DNA of 64,000 nucleotides, from contig NW_020312893.1 in NCBI RefSeq assembly GCF_003265705.1, positions 19,003,007-19,067,006 of the forward strand. The letters are read 5' to 3'. Of the stretch, positions 12,427-22,282 are shown piece after piece (within the stretch, counting starts at the first letter, position 1; each line of letters begins with the position of its first letter). The stretch is from Callorhinus ursinus (Eukaryota; Chordata; Mammalia; Carnivora; Otariidae). A program made the position numbers and the translations under genes. The notes under the pieces were generated by a model. The model did not search any database. It saw only the letters and a list, made by a program, of their open reading frames with translations, and was not told where the DNA came from.

Positions 12427-12866
12427 TGTTGGTTCAAAACCCTCTTGGGATCTTCCTGGGTGAAATCTGAAACTGGCCCCCATACTCAGAGGGCAGAGAA
12501 CGACCTAAGAAAGAGGCAGACAACTCCAAATTGGCAGGTGGCAGGTTTAATAAACAAGGGAACTTACACACAAGGCTCATCTTGGGCAGCCGCAGGAGGA
12601 GTAGATCTCGGCACCTGCTCACCAAATCTTACAAGTTTATGTAGTGACCTTACCCAGGTTCACTTTTATGTGGTCCAGAGAGTCTCAACACCACATCACT
12701 ATCTCAAGTCTATGCCCTTGAAGCAGCCTCTGGGAGCAGGGAGGGCAAGCAGAACGTATATTCCAAGGACAGGGGAAGAGGGAGAGAGCTCCCAACTGCC
12801 AGAGTCGAGCTCATGGGTCAATGGTGGGGGGGTGGTGTCAAGTCCTTTCGCTGACCTCCCCCAACA
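12427..12866 (-). repeat. ERV 5' LTR
   Basis: This LTR is 440 bp. On the minus strand it shows CATAAAAGTG (possible TATA-like box) and TTATTAAACC (possible polyadenylation signal) before the CCAACA end. No convincing primer-binding site follows it. Confidence 0.82.
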
Positions 12867-13019
12867 GTCACTGAGACATAAAGTTCCAATAATGTAACAG
12901 AGCCATTCCTTTGTGTTGAAGCTAATTAAATGCAATGGTCTAAAACACAAATACTTAAATTGTGGATTCTCATGATTAGATTAGATGAAACGTTAAGACT
13001 GGAGCCATAAACTTGGGCC

Positions 13020-13150
13020 CCAGGTGAGTTGTGTACAAATCACCTCTTTGAGTCTAGATCAATGTCTGTAAAAATGACCCTAACTGCTATGCAGGGCTAT
13101 TGTGAGGATCAAAATGCCTTGAAAATCATCAGCTGTGCTACCAATAGAAA
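13020..13150 (+). repeat. MIR fragment
   Basis: TGTGTACAAATCACCTCTTT then CTATTGTGAGGATCAAAATG resembles a MIRb. Confidence 0.5.
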
Positions 13151-13243
13151 GTATTAATAGAGATTAAAAAATAAACACATTATCAGGAGTCGTGTTGTCA
13201 CATTGCTTCTCTCCTTTTTTATAATCACAAAAACAAAGATATT

Positions 13244-13465
13244 TAGGGGCACCTGGGTGGCTCAGTCAGTTAAGTCTGCCTTCGGCTTAGGACATGATCC
13301 CAGAGTCCTGGGATCTAGCCCCACATCGAGCCTGCATCGCACCCTGCATTGCATTGGGCTCCCTGCTCAGTGGGGAGTCTGCTTCTCCTTCTCCCTCTGC
13401 CCCTCCCCCTGTTTGTGCATTTGAGCTCTCTCTCTCTCCCTCAAATAAAATCTTTAAAAAAGAGA
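13244..13465 (+). mobile_element. SINEC
   Basis: Head AGGGGCACCTGGGTGGCTCA; tail TCAAATAAAATCTTT. Confidence 0.9.
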
Positions 13466-14053
13466 GAGAAAGAAACCTAAAAAGAAAGTTTACCCCAACA
13501 AAGGTACAAAGTATGTATTTCCCACCCCAGAATGGGGAGAGGCGTTACTTATAGACATGCAAATTTGCTATTTAATTCCCACAAAAGTCCTACGAGCCAG
13601 GGAAAGAGTAAGTTAGACACTTTGGGGTATTTCTAATAGTAAGGTACAATCTTTGAAATAATATGGGAACTAACAAGGGTCCCCACCTTCTACATAAAAT
13701 TGATATCCTAAAGAAATTTCCAGGTTCTTCTTGGGGCAACCCACCTTCAAGACATACCTCCTACCATCATCACAATATTAATTTTTTCCCTATCCCATAG
13801 TTTTCAGAGTTGGATTTACTTTTTAATTTACATTATAATATTTACTCCATGAAGCTGACTATATTTTAATTGCCACTGTTGAGTCACATGGAAATTGGGG
13901 TTTTATTTGTTATACTCTTTCTGAATTATTCTCCTCCACCTTAAGTTTCAGTAATAATTAATGCTTCCTACCTACCTTCTTGAAGGAGAAGGTAAGAAAG
14001 AAAGGCCTCCAGAGAAAGATTATGAAGGCTCTCATGTTCGTTCTTGTTCTCAG

Positions 14054-14197
14054 CTCCCAAGATTCTCATCTTTTGAGAATGTAATATTCCTCTCTGTCCA
14101 GATAAAAAGACCAACACATGAATTCAGGACAAAGATCACAGTGCTGGTAAAGAACACAGAAAGTCTTGTCTTTGTCAAAACAGACAAACAAAGCTAA
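14054..14197 (+). pseudogene. A2M-like pseudoexon: [20 protein letters not shown]
   Basis: It follows the acceptor GTTCTCAG and aligns with the A2M segment VQVKGPTQEF...SLVFVQTDK. The frame is open to TDKQS, then TAA at 14195. The expected continuation (SIYKPGQT) is missing. Confidence 0.93.
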
Positions 14198-14302
14198 GTG
14201 CCAGGACAATACAGTATAAAACTCCATAATGGGTAACTTTAGAAATTATATATCCTTCACATGTTACCCAAAAGTTGTCATAGGAAAATTTCTCTTTTCC
14301 AG

Positions 14303-14349
14303 TTACGTTCAAGTCTCTGTGGACAAAAATTTTCACCCACTAGAAGAGT
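14303..14349 (+). pseudogene. A2M-like pseudoexon: YVQVSVDKNFHPLEE
   Basis: It lies behind the acceptor CTCTTTTCCAG and aligns with A2M VKFRVVSMDENFHPLNE. A truncated SINE starts almost directly at its end. Confidence 0.85.
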
Positions 14350-14351
14350 TG

Positions 14352-14500
14352 ATTTCGGCTCAGGTCATGATTTCAGGGTTGTGAGAGCAAGCCCAGCATA
14401 GGGCTCCTCGCTGAACATACAGTCTGCTTAAGATTCTCTCTTTCTCCCTCTGCCCACCCCTTTCTCTCTCTCAAAAAATAAATAAATTTAAAGTCTTTAA
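14352..14500 (+). mobile_element. SINEC, 5'-truncated, next to a pseudoexon
   Basis: Starts within the body at GATTTCGGCTCAGGTCATGA, directly behind the pseudoexon ending 14349. Confidence 0.8.
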
Positions 14501-14651
14501 AATCCTCCTGTGATCCAGAGACTAGGACATTATACCCCACTATGTTTCTATTTCTCTTCCCAAGGAAGAATACTAGAAATTTCCCAAATGATCTATCACT
14601 AATACAGCAGTCTTCCTAAATGTATTACTGCCTCTAATTCTTTATTTGATA

Positions 14652-14836
14652 AATTATAACCTGTTTCATATATTTAGGACCCTGGAATGAAACACATTGG
14701 GCAATGGCAGAAAATCAAGTTAGAGAGTGGTCTAAAACAATTGTCCTTCAGCTTGTCATCAGAGCTCTTTAGGGGCTCCCACAAGATAGTGATTCTAAAA
14801 CAATCAGGAGGAAAGAACACTCCTTCACCGTGGAAG
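14652..14836 (+). pseudogene. A2M-like pseudoexon with two stops: GQWQKIKLESGLKQLSF
   Basis: It aligns with A2M ELIPLVYIQDPKG... through SGG and FTVEE. Ile and Gln of the family are replaced by TAA (14657-14659) and TAG (14675-14677). A frameshift near 14818 separates SGGKN from SFTVEE. Confidence 0.92.
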
Positions 14837-15145
14837 AATGTGGCATGAATTTGGAAGTTTGGGAAGGGAAAGTGGAGATGATAAGCTTCCGCTTACTAGA
14901 GTATGAATCCACTTGAACACTTTCAATTCCCATGGGTGAGGCTAAGCTTCATCTGATTCTACCAGGACCATCATCTATGAACACAGAACTTCATAAAAGT
15001 TTTGTGAGTTTTCAAAAGCAAGTTATTTTCCCCAATTTGGAAGTTGGTTGTTGTTTTTTTCTTCTTTCAATGGAAGCTTCTTCCCTTTGCCAGAACTAAT
15101 ATGATCTATGCCCAATCGATTTTATAGTTTTATTGTGAAGTTCTT

Positions 15146-15338
15146 GGGGTACCTGGGTGGCTCAGTCGTTAAGCATCTGCCTTCAGCTCAGGTCATGATC
15201 CCAGAGTCCTGGGATCGAGCCCCGCATCGGGCTCCCTGCTCCGCAGGAAACATGCTTCGCCCTCTCCCACTCCCCCTGCTTATGTTCTCTCTCTCGCTGT
15301 CTCTCTCTCTGTCAAATAAGTAAATAAAATCTTTAAAA
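15146..15338 (+). mobile_element. SINEC, left arm of an inverted pair
   Basis: GGGGTACCTGGGTGGCTCAG head. Its A tail runs straight into an opposite-strand SINEC. Confidence 0.9.
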
Positions 15339-15499
15339 AAGATTTATTTATTTGAGAGAGAGAGAGAGCAAAGGGAAGGGCAAAGGGCGAGAAACTCAAG
15401 CAGACTCCAGTGAGGGGCTATATCTCACCACCCTGAGATCATGACCTGAGCTGAAATCAAGAGTTGGACACTCAGCCAACTCCACCACCCATGTGCCCC
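15339..15499 (-). mobile_element. SINEC, right arm of an inverted pair
   Basis: Begins GATTTATTTATTTGAGAGAG and ends CCCATGTGCCCC; more diverged than its partner. Confidence 0.88.
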
Positions 15500-15846
15500 A
15501 AACTGAGAATATTTTGGATGATTTCTCATTACAGCACCGTGAAAATTTGTATAAATACCTGAGGCATCTCTCCTCTCTCCTTTAGAACTTTCTCTTCATG
15601 GCATTATTTTCTTGTCTTCTTTCTTTTCCTCATTACAGTTATAGCTCTACTTTCACCACTGCTCAGATATCCATTTGCATAAGTTGGTGGTATGAAGAAA
15701 CAAGCTGGATTCCGTCTGATAATGACAGAGACTTTACAATGATGGAATGAATCCTCTTAGGCAGCGGTGAGTTCCCCACCCTTAGAAATATAAAAGTGCA
15801 CGATCTCATCCCCTTGACAAGACACATAAAAAGATTTAGGCACCAG

Positions 15847-16027
15847 GAGCAACTGGGTGGCTCAGTCGGTTAAGCGTCTGCCTTCAGCTTAGATCATGAT
15901 CTCAGGGTCCCTGGATGGAGCCGTGCTTCAAGCTCCCTGCTCAGAGGCAAGTCTACTTTTCCCTCTCCCTCTGTGCCCTCCCACCCACTTGTGCACTCTC
16001 TCGCTCAAATAAATAAATAAATAAATA
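15847..16027 (+). mobile_element. SINEC, first of a tandem pair
   Basis: Ends in an AAATAAATAAAT tail that touches the next SINE head. Confidence 0.87.
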
Positions 16028-16185
16028 GGGTGCCTGGGTGACTCAGTCAGTTGAGCGTCTGACTCTTGATTTCAGCTCAGGTCTTGATCTCAGGGTCGTG
16101 AGTTCAAGTCCCACATTGGGCTCCAAGCTGGGCCTGGAGCACTTAAGGAAAAAAAATGAAAATTAATTCATTAGTTAATAATAAA
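16028..16185 (+). mobile_element. SINEC, second of a tandem pair, older subtype
   Basis: Head GGGTGCCTGGGTGACTCAGT; body CTCTTGATTTCAGCTCAGG. Confidence 0.85.
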
Positions 16186-16207
16186 TAAATAAATTCTGTG
16201 CTTCTTT

Positions 16208-16383
16208 CTTTTTTTTAAGATTTTAGTCATTTATTTGAGAGAGAGCATGAGAAGAGGAAGAGTCAGAGGGAAAAGCAGACTCCCATTGAGCAGGAAGCCC
16301 AAGTTGGGCCTCGATTCCCAGACTCCTGGATCATGACGTGAGCTGAAGGCAGACACTTAACTGACTAAGCCACTTCCCCACCC
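16208..16383 (-). mobile_element. SINEC
   Basis: CTGTGCTTCTTT is present at 16196-16207 and 16384-16395. Confidence 0.9.
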
Positions 16384-16643
16384 CTGTGCTTCTTTAAACA
16401 TACTCAGCGGCACTCCCTTTATAATATTCAACTTCGCTATGCTGAAGAGTATGAGGAACAATATTCGAAGAGTCTTCAAAGAGTAAAATACTATTATTCC
16501 ACTGCTGCGTCAACTATTCTGTAACTCTCCTTGGTTATGTAGTTATAATGTTGTGGATTAGATACTATAACTTTTACACAAAGTGGGGTTTTAATATAAT
16601 TTTTAAATATTTATGTTTTATTTGGTATTTATTTTCTTTTCAG

Positions 16644-16759
16644 AACATGGACTTAAAAGTATTCACCAACCTGAAGCTCAAACTTTACCTTTTTGTCTCT
16701 TTTTGGTTCAGGGGTTTATATTTTCCCCTTTTTTGGCCTTTCTACAAATTAAAAAACAT
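16644..16759 (+). pseudogene. A2M-like pseudoexon at the bait-region entry: NMDLKVFTNLK
   Basis: It follows the acceptor TTCTTTTCAG and matches A2M DMGLKAFTNSKIRK. The similarity then fades in the part expected to enter the bait region. A GTAAGT donor is present at 16760. Confidence 0.8.
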
Positions 16760-17209
16760 GTAAGTCAAAACACTGGGTTTGATTCTATGGATCTATAGAG
16801 AGAAAAACATTGCAAGACTACTAATAATGTTGGCACTGTTCAGCTCTGCCAGTTAGTTTTTCAAATGATTCTTATTACAGCCACATGGTATCTTGCCTAC
16901 AGGGGCAATACATATCATCATTCTTGTTTCCCTCTGAGGCGAAAGTTCTATCCTCTTTTTGGAAGTTCTCCTCATCTACCCTCCCCCCAAAAAATATACA
17001 TCTTTCCTTCCAGTTCCACCTACACTAGGTTATGCTGTCTTCAGGACTTTATCATTTCTACTTTTGCCAAAGAACTACCCATCCTGAAAAGGAGAGGCTC
17101 AACGCGTTTCCAGTGCAATTGTTTTTAACATTTTAATTTTAACAGGAAAACTAAGTATTTAGCCACATTACTCATTTTATTCCATTGTAATATTCATAGT
17201 GGCACTTCC

Positions 17210-17316
17210 TCGTGTGGATTATAATGAGATGATTGAAAATCTCCACGTAGAGCCATTTGCTGAGACTATAAGAAACTATTTCCCTGAAACTTGGATCTGG
17301 GACTGGTAGTGGTAAA
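17210..17316 (+). pseudogene. A2M-like pseudoexon after the bait region: NYFPETWIWD
   Basis: The frame reads ENLHVEPFAETIRNYFPE and continues TWIWDW, then TAG and TAA where the family has LVVVN. It matches A2M VHVEEPHTETVRKYFPETWI. Acceptor TTCATAG and donor AAA|GTAAC remain. Confidence 0.92.
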
Positions 17317-17914
17317 GTAACTTCCATTTTTACCATTTGCTTGAGATGTGAAAACATGATTTCATTATTTCCAGCTATTTCTCTAATTAATTTCTGTCAT
17401 TTCAAGACAAGAGTAGGCTAATTTATAAAACTCTGGTCTAATTATATCAACTCATCAATTAATGACATATTTGTACTCCTGGCACTTCCTAGAAAATGAA
17501 CATGATAACTATTTATAATCTAGCTTTCTAATGTTTAACACCATTCAAGGACACGGTATTGAACAGAAACTTGAAGCAATCCTACATGGAATAAACCACT
17601 TTTAGAATTACAATTTATAAAATTTTCAGATGGTGTTTTAGAGAGGGAAGTTCAAGGATATTTTCAGGCACTGTCAGATTTGTAATGGTAGTACAGACTT
17701 TGAGGTGGTGTGGGAGGCATGGCCATTGTTAGTGAAATAGAACCATTGAAATGCCTTTTATTTTTCCATTTTGGGCCCTGTTTACACTGCTTTCTATAAT
17801 TTTTTCAAGAGGACTCAGAAGTATGGCATTGAGTCATGTTGATCAGTTACCCTCCTAAAAATAACCAAAGTACTTGCTCACTTTCTGTTTTCTTCACATC
17901 TCTATTCTCACTAG

Positions 17915-18123
17915 CTCATCAAGGGTGGCTGAAGTGGGAGTAACAGTCCCTGATAACCACCACTGGGTGGAAAGCAGGGGCCTCCTGCCTGTCCAGTGAC
18001 AATGGACTTGGTCTCTCTCCCACTGCCTCTCTCCAGGCCTTTCAGCCCCTCTTTCTGGAGGTCACAATGCCCTACTCTGTGATCCTTTACGCTGTGTTAA
18101 GCTACCTTCCCAAATGCACCCAG
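17915..18123 (+). pseudogene. A2M-like pseudoexon: [10 protein letters not shown]...[11 protein letters not shown]
   Basis: It matches A2[21 protein letters not shown] and [20 protein letters not shown], with frameshifts. About two dozen nt are missing after MPYSVI. The end (YLPKCTQ) and the donor CAG|GTAAGG are preserved. Confidence 0.93.
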
Positions 18124-18387
18124 GTAAGGAGCTTTCCAAATTAAGCATGAACAAAAGATTATGTTGGCCCATAACACTTCTTCCAGATCGATGAACTATC
18201 CCCTAAATCCAATGACCTATATTACCATATTGATAATTATCAAGTTCTAAGTAATAAGGGACAAAACTAGCAATTTTGTTCTCAAAAATATGTAAGACAC
18301 TGACTATGAAACTATAGCTTACAAACCCCAGATCCCAATTTTCTTTCATTTCTGAAGTTTATAAAAATATTTTATCATTTTATCATA

Positions 18388-18573
18388 GGGTGCCTGGATG
18401 GCTTGGTTGGTTAAGCGACTGCCTTCGGCTCAGGTCACGATCCTGGAGTCCCGGGATCGAGTCCCGCATCGGGCTCCCTGCTGAGCAGGGAGTCTGCTTC
18501 TCTCTCTGACCCTCCCCCCTCTCATGCTCTATCTCATTTTCTCTCTCTCAAACAAATAAATAAATATGTAAAA
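18388..18573 (+). mobile_element. SINEC
   Basis: AATATTTTATCAT flanks both sides. Confidence 0.9.
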
Positions 18574-18579
18574 AAAATA

Positions 18580-19220
18580 TTTTATCATAACCTAAGTGCC
18601 TTAAGACGGCATGAGAGTCAGTACAGTTCAATCTCATTATTTGGATTTTCTAAGTCTTCCTCTAAATTCCCATGACAGTTTCTTTGTACCTTTCTTCTAA
18701 CACATCACATTTAAGGATACGTAACATAATTCTTCTTTTTGGGCATTGTACACGGCCTGCTGCAAAAACTTCTTGAGGATTATATAAGTGGTTCTTATAT
18801 CCTAGAAGTGCCTTATGTACATAAAACTTTTCATGTATATTTTTAAATGAATGAATGGCTGAGTATGTGGATAAAAAAATGAAGGAAGGAACTCCACTGG
18901 ACTATAGCCACAGAGTAAACTAGGAGAATTCTCATGAATCTAAGCCAGTAGATAAATTTCCTCAGGACAACATGCTGTTGTTGACTTTTCCTATCCTCCA
19001 CTACTGGTACAAAAACTAAATAAATAAATATACATATATAAAATTTCTATGTGTGTATATATATATATGTATATATACTTATATATAAGGTATGTATATA
19101 CTTATAGATTTATATATACTTATATATTTATACTTTATGTTCTGTTTGAATTTTATACAACTTTTTATGTAAATAATCTCAGCTTATGTCATTTCTAACC
19201 CCATGCTTTCCAAAAGTGCT
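18580..19220. other. Pseudogene intron, AT-rich
   Basis: No exon relic recognised; ends in TA repeats. Confidence 0.5.
19030..19135. repeat. TA-rich simple repeat
   Basis: Imperfect TATATA/TATACT array. Confidence 0.9.
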
Positions 19221-19236
19221 TCTCCTAGTCCCTTTT

Positions 19237-19713
19237 CTTAAAAGATTTTATTTAGGGGCGCCTGGGTGGCTCAGTCATTGAGCATCTGCCTTCGGCTCAG
19301 GTCATGGTCCCAGGGTCCTGGGATCGAGCCCCGCATCGGGCTCCCTGCTCCGCGGGAAGGCTGCTTCTCCCTCTCCCACTCTCCCTGCTTGTGTTCCCTC
19401 TCTCACTGTCTCTCTCTCTCTCTGTCAAATAAATAAACAAATAGTCTTTAAAAATAAAATTAAAAATTTTTTAAAATAAAGATTTTATTTATTTGTGAAA
19501 AAGAGTGAGTGAGAGAGTGAGCGAGCACAAGCGGGGGGTGGGGGAGAGAGAAGCAGGCTCCCCACTGAGCAGGGACCCTGATGCAGGGCTTTATTCAGAG
19601 CTCCATGTGGGGCTCAATCCTAGAACTCTGTGATCATGACCTGAGCCGAAGGCAGATGCTTAACTGACTGAGGCAGATGCTTAACTTAACTGACTGAGCC
19701 ACCTAGATACCCC
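19237..19713 (-). mobile_element. SINEC split by another SINEC
   Basis: The tail piece 19237-19254 and the body 19478-19713 belong together. Flanked by TCTCCTAGTCCCTTTT (19221-19236 and 19714-19729). Confidence 0.85.
19255..19477 (+). mobile_element. SINEC nested in the tail of another
   Basis: Its duplication AAAGATTTTATTTA (19241-19254, 19478-19491) is taken from the host SINE. Confidence 0.9.
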
Positions 19714-19729
19714 TCTCCTAGTCCCTTTT

Positions 19730-19923
19730 TTTTTAAAGATTTTATTTATTTATTTATTTGAGAGAGAGAGAGAGAGAGAGCATGAGAGGGGGGAGGGTCA
19801 GAGGGAGAAGCAGACTCCCCGCTGAGCAGGGAGCCCGATGCATGCAGGACTCGATCCCGGGACTCCAGGATCATGACCTGAGCCGAAGGCAGTCGCTTAA
19901 CCAACCGAGCCACCCAGGCGCCC
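19730..19923 (-). mobile_element. SINEC at the same target as its neighbour
   Basis: Follows the second copy of TCTCCTAGTCCC and precedes a third at 19924. Confidence 0.9.
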
Positions 19924-20047
19924 TCTCCTAGTCCCTTTCTAACACCCAAATTCACTCTGGGCTCTTTCATTTGCCCCATGCCATACATCAACTTGCTGCC
20001 CTTCTAAACTCATCTCTTGTGTCTGTGTGGCTCATGTGAGGTTATAG

Positions 20048-20152
20048 GTGAGTGCACAGCTTGACTTCATGGCTACACCAGTAGAAGAAGACCAAGATTC
20101 TGCGCAAATGGGAGGCAAATTGTGTTCTGGTTGATAACTCCCAAATCACTGG
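20048..20152 (+). pseudogene. A2M-like pseudoexon: DFMATPVEEDQ / CANGRQIVFW
   Basis: It aligns with A2M AFLAVPVEKEQ and CANGRQTVSWAVTPKSL. A deletion that removes the family's APHCI codons also shifts the frame. The donor position reads GG|ATGAGT, so the GT is lost. The acceptor GTTATAG is kept. Confidence 0.9.
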
Positions 20153-20217
20153 ATGAGTGAAAGTTCTCTGAAGGGACCCTCTCTACTCAAAGCTGATGAT
20201 ATATAAAGGTTCCTTAA

Positions 20218-20420
20218 GGGGCACCTGGGTGGCTCAGTCGTTAAGCGTCTGCCTTCGGTTCAGGTCATGATCGCAGCATCCTGGGATCGAGCCCCGCATC
20301 AGGCTCCCTGCTCAGCGGGAGGCCTGCTTCTCCCTCTCCCACTCTCCCTGCTTGTGTTCCCTCTCTCGCTGTGTCTCTCTCTGTCAAATAAATAAATAAA
20401 TAAAATCTTTAAAAAAAAAA
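20218..20420 (+). mobile_element. SINEC
   Basis: AAAGGTTCCTTAA-type flanks; pseudogene intron. Confidence 0.9.
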
Positions 20421-20636
20421 AAGGTTCCTTAAATTAGGTTCTCCTCTTTGAGGCCCACAAGCAGAAGACTCCAGTTGATGCTGCTTCTGTCCCTGTACTT
20501 GCCAGCTCCTTAAATAAGGAGCAAATCTTTGAATTGCTCACAGAACATAGGACACCTTGCAGATCTTGAGGATTTATTTACAGAGTATCCAGTCCCTGGG
20601 ACATCCAAGGTCAGATCTATAGGCCCTTTGTTTCAG

Positions 20637-20757
20637 GGAACGTGAATTTCTTCGTGAGCGCAGAAACACTGTAGTCCTCAGAGCTCTGGGTGCTGAGGTG
20701 CTTATGGCTCTTAAAATTGGGAGGAAAGATTCAGTTGTCAAACTTCTACTAGTTGAG
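20637..20757 (+). pseudogene. A2M-like pseudoexon: NVNFFVSAETL-stop
   Basis: The first part matches A2M GNVNFTVSAEALES, with TAG at 20672-20674. A frameshift follows, then GAEVLMALKIGRKDSVVK, matching GTEVPSVPEHGRKDTVIK. Splice sites CAG and GAG|GTGAGT are intact. Confidence 0.93.
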
Positions 20758-20987
20758 GTGAGTAAACGTGACTTCTCTGATAGCCACACCGAGTCCAGAA
20801 AATGGTAGCAAAATTGACTGTCTATAACCCTTGGGTAAAAAAGAATTAATAAGAATAATACATGAACTAAGTATATTTCACAGCATATGACAAGTCTCTG
20901 CATTAAAAGAGACTCTGTGTTTTGTTTTTCCATTTGCCTTTTAACTACTTTCCCATTAGCTGAAAATTGAGCTAGATATATTTTGGG

Positions 20988-21219
20988 GATTTTTTTTGTT
21001 TTGTTTTGTTTTGTATTGTTTTCTAAGATTTTATTTATTTATTTGAAAGAGAGAGAGTGCAAGCAGGCAGAGGGACAAAAGGAGAGGAAGAGAGAAAATC
21101 CTAAGCAGACTCTGCACTGAGCAGAGTCAAGGCCAGTCTCCAGCCCAGGACCCTAAGATCATGACCTGAACTGAAATCAAGAGTCCATCGCTTAACCAAC
21201 TGAACCACCCAGGCTCCCC
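20988..21219 (-). mobile_element. SINEC with a (TTTTG)n-type tail
   Basis: GAGCTAGATATAT flanks at about 20970 and 21221. The tail carries repeated TTTTG units. Confidence 0.85.
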
Positions 21220-21254
21220 AGAGCTAGATATATCTTGTACCTATTTCTTTGTTT

Positions 21255-21450
21255 TGGGGGTGCCTTGGCTCAGTCAGTTAAGCACCAGACTCTTGATTTT
21301 GGCTCAGGTCATGATCTCAGTAGTGAGATCACGCCCTGCATTGGGCTCCACGCTCAGTGAGGAGTCTGCTGGTCTCTCCCTCTGCTCCTCCCCCCACTTG
21401 TGCTCTCTCTCTTTCAAATAAATAAATAAATAAATATCTTTTAAAAAAAT
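21255..21450 (+). mobile_element. SINEC
   Basis: A shortened head (GGGGGTGCCTTGGCTCAGTC) and a normal body and tail; just before the thioester pseudoexon. Confidence 0.87.
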
Positions 21451-21541
21451 AAAATAAAAATGAATTTCACTTGTTCTTGATGATATTGGCCAGTCACAGT
21501 TGTCCTGACTTTTCATCTTTCATTTCCATGTGACATTCTAG

Positions 21542-21709
21542 GTTCCACCATAAAAAAAAACACAGAAAATCTTCTCCAGATGCCCTATGGTTGTGGAGAA
21601 CAGAACACAGTCCCGTTTGTTCCTAATATCTACGTATTGAAATATCTGAATGAAAGCCAACAGCTGACTCAGGGGATCAAGTCCAAGGCCATTGGCTATC
21701 TCAATGCTG
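21542..21709 (+). pseudogene. A2M-like pseudoexon with thioester motif GCGEQN
   Basis: This exon is completely open. It reads [20 protein letters not shown], then [20 protein letters not shown] and [11 protein letters not shown]. The Cys and Gln codons that form the internal thioester are at 21592-21594 and 21601-21603. Its start (GSTIKK) is shorter than in A2M. Splice sites TTCTAG and CTG|GTGAGT are good. Confidence 0.95.
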
Positions 21710-21951
21710 GTGAGTAAGGGACAGAAACTTCACTTCATCATCCTAAAATGTTCTTTCCACAATTAGGCTTAACATTCACTGGACAAGAAGAACGTGGCTA
21801 TTGGTAGGTCCTGTGCACCTGAGAGGCTAGGGCATGTCCTTGGTCTCTGGCTTCTCGGGCTTCTCTGGTCTCAGCTTGCACATTTGTGAATCCTCTCACT
21901 CTTGGATATGTCACCGCTGCTTCATGGGCCATCTGAAACCTTGCATTCCAG

Positions 21952-22028
21952 GTTATCAGAGGCAGCTGAACTGCAAACACAGGGATGGTTCCTATAGCAC
22001 CTTTGGGGACCAACATTGTAAGAAGTAA
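21952..22028 (+). pseudogene. A2M-like pseudoexon: [20 protein letters not shown]
   Basis: It joins the thioester exon in phase and matches A2[21 protein letters not shown]. It diverges after GDQH and stops at TAA (22026). The family's RNQGNTW end and donor are not recognisable. A GTAAGA inside the tail could act as a cryptic donor. Confidence 0.93.
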
Positions 22029-22069
22029 GGCATCACTTGATAAGAAGGGGGTCCTATGGGCCAGACTTT

Positions 22070-22215
22070 GTACAAGCATTGCCACTCTTATTCCTCATGG
22101 AAACCTACAAATTAAATATTGTGAACCTTATTTTGGAGAGTGAGAAGCTTATACCTAGTGCTGTTAAATAAATGTCTCTAGATTGCACAAATAGTAAGTG
22201 GCAGGGCTGAGACTT
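22070..22215 (+). repeat. MIR element
   Basis: TCCTCATGGAAACCTACAAA then GAGAGTGAGAAGCTTATACC and AGTAAGTGGCAGGGCTGAGA form a MIR core. It lies in a pseudogene intron. Confidence 0.7.
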
Positions 22216-22282
22216 ATCTCAAGGTTTGTCTACTTTGACTCCCAAATGCATTTTTGATTCAACACAGTAACCTGTTCTTTCT

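Larger units (their letters stand above)
10379..12866 (-). mobile_element. Deleted endogenous retrovirus with two LTRs
   Basis: Two related LTRs (10379-10730 and 12427-12866), each bounded by TGTTGG and CCAACA, lie in the same minus orientation and enclose about 1.7 kb, including a later SINE. GTCAC stands directly outside both ends (10374-10378 and 12867-12871), as a 5-bp target duplication would. An open frame next to the inner edge of the lower LTR has a long hydrophobic stretch, as an envelope C terminus would. No gag or pol was recognised, so the internal region is largely lost. The family is not identified. Confidence 0.8.
14850..16640. other. Pseudogene gap filled with SINEs
   Basis: Several exons of an A2M-type gene should lie here. 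I find only five SINEs and unrecognised sequence, so a deletion is likely. Confidence 0.5.

Noticed and set aside
12202..12897. 231-codon plus-strand open frame, the longest in the window
   Set aside because: It runs antisense through the ERV LTR (12427-12866) and has no recognisable domain; low-complexity Pro/Ser content suggests chance.
15640..15770. Possible further A2M-like pseudoexon (GAAACAAGCTGGATTCCGTC region)
   Set aside because: I could not align it with any A2M-family segment by eye.
19255..19923. Closely spaced similar units suggesting a CRISPR-like array or tandem repeat
   Set aside because: They are independent SINE insertions on both strands with their own duplications; spacers and repeats are not regular.
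20574..20933. 119-codon minus-strand open frame
   Set aside because: It is antisense to the A2M-like pseudoexon 20637-20757.
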